Source of the DNA: Chaetoceros tenuissimus
Taxonomy: Eukaryota; Bacillariophyta; Thalassiosirophyceae; Chaetocerotales; Chaetocerotaceae
Assembly: GCA_021927905.1 (NCBI GenBank)
Contig: BLLK01000069.1
Span: forward strand, 558,001-622,000
Reading direction: 5' to 3'
DNA: 64,000 bases
Shown one piece after another: positions 60,327-64,000 of this stretch. A model generated the notes under the pieces. The model was not told the origin of the DNA, did not search any database, and worked only from the letters and a program-made list of their open reading frames with translations. Numbering within the stretch: position 1 is the first letter of the stretch; every line of letters begins with the position of its first letter. The position numbers and the translations under genes are program-made.

Positions 60327-60612
60327 CTCATATGAATAAGAGGTATATGGTGACTACTGAATGAACTTGAATTTGCTTTTGCATTGCAAATCCAATGCCA
60401 TAGATGATTGTGATGAAAAAGTGATCAATCAACAACACGTCTGCGTGGAGTAATGTTCGGTGTTCGGCAGAATTTTCATTTTTTGTGATGTCCTTTTCAT
60501 AGCTAGTGCCATAGCTAAAACGTGCTGAAGTCGGGGTTCTCATCATTTCAGTTCAAGTCACATTTTGGAAAATATTTTACGATCTATCTTGAACTGATTG
60601 AATTTTCTGCAG
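60327..60612. other. Ankyrin gene promoter region and possible intron
   Basis: It ends in a T-rich tract and TTCTGCAG, which looks like a 3' splice site for the short exon that follows. No upstream exon could be identified with confidence. Confidence 0.35.
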
Positions 60613-60781
60613 GATAATTACCGTTGGAAATAATAAAAGGAAGGCAACCAATGACGGTAGTAGCAATCATGCTAAAATTGTAGAACGCCAAAAGAAAACG
60701 TACGCGGAGGCAGTAAAGGCTCAGAATGAAGAATGTGTGGAGGAGATGAAGCAGCACGTAACAGCAGCATCATCTCATTAA
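60613..60781 (+). CDS. Possible last exon of a host gene, 5' part not found
   Basis: Directly after a good 3' splice site (TTTTCTGCAG), a frame reads IITVGNNKRKATNDGSS, then NHAKIVERQKKTYAEAVKAQ, and ends with MKQHVTAASSH and a TAA at 60779-60781. The composition (K/E/Q/A-rich helix) is protein-like. No matching first exon is visible upstream on the plus strand within 300 bp. It may be a relic, or the end of a gene whose start was displaced. The copia-type element begins immediately downstream. Confidence 0.3.
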
Positions 60782-60921
60782 ATAGAAACCATCCGTTTCT
60801 GTATCGAGTAAACTAAAACTATAGAAGACCAAGTACTTCATCTAGCTACAGAGTATTATATACTACATAGCTTAAGGACAAGTAGCTACCAAAGGAGAGG
60901 TATTTCAACGTGGTTTCTATT
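60781..60921. repeat. Inverted-repeat-bounded segment, candidate element terminus
   Basis: Perfect 11-bp inverted arms, AATAGAAACCA (60781-60791) and TGGTTTCTATT (60911-60921), bound about 141 bp just upstream of the copia-type element. It could be part of a terminal repeat, but the second copy would lie outside the window, so this cannot be confirmed here. Confidence 0.3.
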
Positions 60922-60980
60922 TAAAAAGGATAACCCAAAAATCGCCGAAATTTTGCACAACCTAAGAACTGCAGCGGTTT

Positions 60981-61295
60981 ATGACCATCAGTCAGGTGAG
61001 CAACGACGACCTTTTAGAAGAGATTAGACTACTGAAAGCCACCGTGGAATCGCTTTCGAAGCAGTTAAGTGACTTAAAGTTAGAGAAAGAGAGTGAAAAT
61101 AAGGAGAAGCTCCCTAGCAACTCGGAGAAGAAACTAGTGGTTGGAGCACGTGTGAGAGTGCAAACCAAAGCCAAGTACGGGAAGCACGGAGACTTCGCTA
61201 TAGTGACACATATCAGGAAAGTGTTCGTGTCTATAAAACTGGAGTCAAGTGGAAGGACGACAACCAGGCTACCAGAGAATTTAAAGCTAGTGTAA
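60981..61295 (+). CDS. Small coiled-coil/KOW-like ORF upstream of gag
   Basis: An ORF of 104 aa, ATG at 60981, ending 7 bp before the gag ATG. The N-terminal half is a heptad-like coiled coil (LLEEIRLLKATVESLSKQLS). The C-terminal half reads KLVVGARVRVQTKAKYGKHG and continues FAIVTHIRKVFVSIKLES, which resembles a KOW/SH3-like RNA-binding loop (G-x-x-V-x-V, G-x-x-G, V-T-x-I). Its place between the candidate 5' terminus and gag suggests that it belongs to the retroelement as an accessory protein. I cannot exclude a host origin. Confidence 0.5.
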   Translation: MTISQVSNDDLLEEIRLLKATVESLSKQLSDLKLEKESENKEKLPSNSEKKLVVGARVRVQTKAKYGKHGDFAIVTHIRKVFVSIKLESSGRTTTRLPENLKLV

Positions 61296-64000
61296 AAGCA
61301 AGATGAGTGAAAGTGGAAATCAGCAGCAGCAGCAGCAACCGGCTGCAGAGAATCAGCAGCAACAAGACCAGTCTGGGAACGTGAATGGCCCAGGTATCGA
61401 TGGTAGACAGAGAAACAACAACAGATTTGGTGGAGGCAATGCATTCAGGAACTTCAAAGGACAGATCCAAGAGTTACCGGTCATGGGAACAAAGGCAGAG
61501 AGCAGCAACCAAAACACGGCAAACTTCATCAAGAAATTTGCTGCGTATATTCTGGTAAACTTCAAGAGCCCAAGCGTGCTATCTAGAGCGGTGTCAGAGC
61601 TAGAGGACCCGCTGGTTCTCCTCAGGAATGAGCTGCCAGACATTAGTAAGATTGTAGCTTACTTGCAGATTGTGCAAACTGAACCAGGAGAGAACGAGAC
61701 CGAAGCCGAGAGGACCCTTAGAGTACAGCAGAACAGCATGGCAATGGCGCCTGCGAATGCTCTATACGCACAGGAGATGAACCAATTTTCTAAGAAGAAG
61801 AGCCTGTTGCAAGAGAACATGGCTAAGTTATGGGGCATAATCCTAGGCCAGTGTACCAAAGCCCTCGTCGAGAACTTGAGAGCAGAGCATGATTTTGAGA
61901 TACAGCAAAACAACTACAACGCTATTTGGCTATTGAAGAGCATCAAAAGAGTTGTGCATGGCGTGACAACATCCTCGAACCCTATTCACACAGCTTTCAC
62001 AGCAACCAGAGATTTCTATAAGACCAAGCAGATGGGTAAGCCTCTGGAGGATTACCAAGCGGATTTTGAGAATGCACAGGAATTAGTGGCTCAAGCAGGT
62101 GTTGATATTGTCGACCATGAAGACCTATTGAAGAAAGAGAAAGCTAAGGACCCAACCATCACAGATGAAGATGTAAGACAGAAGTATGCGGCGATGGCAT
62201 TCCTCATGAATGCAGATGTGAAAAGATTTGGAGGACTTTGGGATCATCTACACAATAGTCTATTGCAAGGACAGGACAATTATCCTACGACAATGGCTGC
62301 AGCAATCCACATGATGACAAATTGGAAGAGTGGAAACAACAACAATGGCGATAGAAGTAATAATCAGCAGAGGAACAGAGGAGCAGGACGCAACGGTATG
62401 CAATTTGCACAGAGCGGAGGTGCAACGACATGTCAGGCGGTAGCAGGTAGAACAGGACCGCTACGCCCTGACATTACCTGCTACAGGTGCAACACACCTG
62501 GACATTATGCAAATGATTGTCCGAATGAGAATGGCACCACAGGTAATTATATCATTCTCTCACAATTTGGCTACATTTTTGTCCAGTCGCAACCACGACT
62601 CCCTGAGTCGCTTATCATTGTCGATACCGGCTCAACTTTCTCTTCTTTCTTTAACAGGGGGTTGATGGTAGGAGTAGGTGTGTGTTTGCCAATCCGAGGA
62701 CATACGAATGGAGGATTCATGGACTATGACAAGAGAGGTCATATTAAGTTGTTACCAGCTTTGACTGCTTACTTCAATAGCAAGTCTCTGGCTAATATCC
62801 TTAGTATGGCTGATCTGGAGCGGTATTACAGAGTTTTCAAAGACTCCCAACATTCCAGCAGCTTCTTTGTTTTTATCTCCGACGATTACATCTTGGAATT
62901 CAAACAATTAAGCAATGGTCTCTACGGTTTCGATGTCAACAGTAGTAGTAACCTAAACAGGATTCACACATCTACTTCCTTCCATCACCTCTTCTTTTCA
63001 ACTGTTAAAGCTAACAAGAGATTCTTCTCCAACGCTGAAGTGGAAGGAGCGGAGAAGGCGAGAATACTTCAAGGAAGGATGGGTTGGCCTTCTGATGCAG
63101 AATTTAAGCGCATTTTAAGTGGACAAGGCAACAGTATTATTAATGCCCCCGTAACAGCAGAGGACGTTACTAGAGCAAGAGCAATTTATGGGGGATCGGC
63201 CGAGCAACTCATCGTAGGCAAAACAGTAAGAAAGCGAGCGAACAAAAAGAACAAGATACTCAGAACTGCTTTACCATCAGAATTAGTACGCCACCATCCT
63301 ACAGAGATATTGGACATAGACTTTTTCTATAGTGACTATGCCCCATACCTCATCATAAGGGGCAGAAATATCCTCTTCATCATTGGAGTCACATTTAACA
63401 AACGAAAAATAAGTGCAACAGGAAGAATAACATACTACAGACCAACAGATGAAATAGTGAAGGCATTAAACGACGCAATAGCATTACACAACAATAGAGG
63501 CTTCACCGTCGAACTAGTGAATGGAGATAATGAGTTTGAGAGAATTAAAGGGAAGGTGAATGCAACAGTTGAAACTTGTGCTGCAAACGAACATAATCCT
63601 TTTGCTGAGAGAGAAATCAGATTTGTAAAAGACAGACAGAGATGTTACTGGGACAAGCTACCATATAAACAAGTTCCAAAGATCATGGTAGACGAAAATA
63701 TCATCGATGTATTCTACTGGATCAATCAACATCTAAGAGAAGGAAGCATTGCAAAAGACATAAGCCCTGGAGCTGTAATAGAAGGTCGAGGCCCACATGA
63801 TGCTGGTAACCTCGAAGTTACTTTCGGAGCATATTGTTTGGTGTACAGAGAGTCGAAGAATAATAGACAACCAAGATCCATACGCGGAATAGCACTACGA
63901 CCTTCCAATTCCCAAGGAGGGTACTACTTTATGTCTTTGAACACCGGAAAGAGAATACATGGCCATCAATGGGATGAATTAGCAATCACTGATGAGGTAA
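60982..64000 (+). mobile_element. Ty1/copia-type LTR retrotransposon of the diatom (CoDi-like) kind, continues past window
   Basis: Virus-like element in the plus orientation; the 5' edge lies between about 60780 and 60980 and the 3' part is outside the window. Parts in order: a small accessory ORF (60981-61295), then one long gag-pol frame from the ATG at 61303, open to the last base. It contains a Gln/Asn-rich gag, a CCHC zinc knuckle (CYRCNTPGHYANDC at about 62482), an aspartic protease (IVDTGS at about 62620), and a gag-pre-integrase and integrase core before any reverse transcriptase. Integrase ahead of reverse transcriptase is the copia order. The visible part looks whole, with no breaks seen, so it is probably young. 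Terminal repeats cannot be compared here. Confidence 0.85.

Noticed and set aside
60328-60546. 72-codon minus-strand ORF upstream of the ankyrin gene
   Set aside because: Separated from it by a stop, without a leader or motif; probably 5' flank.

Overview
The window is nuclear DNA from a diatom, most likely a centric one such as Chaetoceros (the genus is inference). Genes are dense and AT-rich. Introns are few, short (about 70-105 bp) and GT-AG. Many proteins start with a signal peptide ending in the diatom plastid (ASAFAP-type) cleavage context, for example AAF-AP at 51220 and 56920, SAF-TS at 21591 and RAF-SP at 27607. The right end holds a Ty1/copia-type element of the kind common in diatoms.

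Layout. 1-8 kb: plastid-targeted SAP/TPR protein (partial), DUF2358-like plastid protein, GtrA-like membrane protein, class II-like photolyase with PCNA-box-like C-terminal motifs, GT31-like galactosyltransferase. 8-23 kb: Mpv17/PMP22 protein, F-box-like/ankyrin protein, F-box/LRR protein, three-exon WDR24 (GATOR2), 7TM receptor-like protein, PUS1-type pseudouridine synthase, plastid DnaJ. 23-34 kb: a single-chain SbcD-SbcC (Mre11-Rad50-like) fusion with a plastid-type leader, an unknown, a 2OG-Fe(II)-type dioxygenase next to an ACC-synthase-like aminotransferase, a small zinc-finger protein and a methyltransferase-like protein. 34-42 kb: a recent segmental duplication of an unknown 8-TM protein. 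In the second copy the membrane unit is repeated three times in frame (period 1023 bp), giving about 24 TM segments; a C-terminal piece of an OSCA/CSC1-like channel gene lies between the copies. 42-60 kb: secreted DUF1996 protein with acidic CEDC repeats, HSC70-interacting protein (ST13/Hip), divergent protein-kinase-like protein, tiny two-exon gene, PsbP-like lumenal protein, ZIP zinc transporter, MIF-like protein, plastid ribulose-phosphate 3-epimerase, second 7TM protein, ankyrin protein. 60.6-64 kb: stray 3' exon, then a copia-type element whose gag-pol frame is open to the window edge.

Functional themes. Much of the window serves the plastid (RPE in the Calvin cycle, PsbP-like protein in the lumen, DnaJ, SAP/TPR protein, SbcDC fusion). 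The photolyase and SbcDC genes are genome-maintenance genes. WDR24 implies amino-acid-responsive TORC1 control. Several divergent promoters carry E2F-like (TTTGGCGC-type) or CRE-like (TGACGTCA) sites. The best candidates for something undescribed are the SbcDC fusion, the photolyase tail, and the triplicated 24-TM protein with its templated palindrome in the sister copy. All gene models, splice sites and family calls were made by eye; no database search was run.
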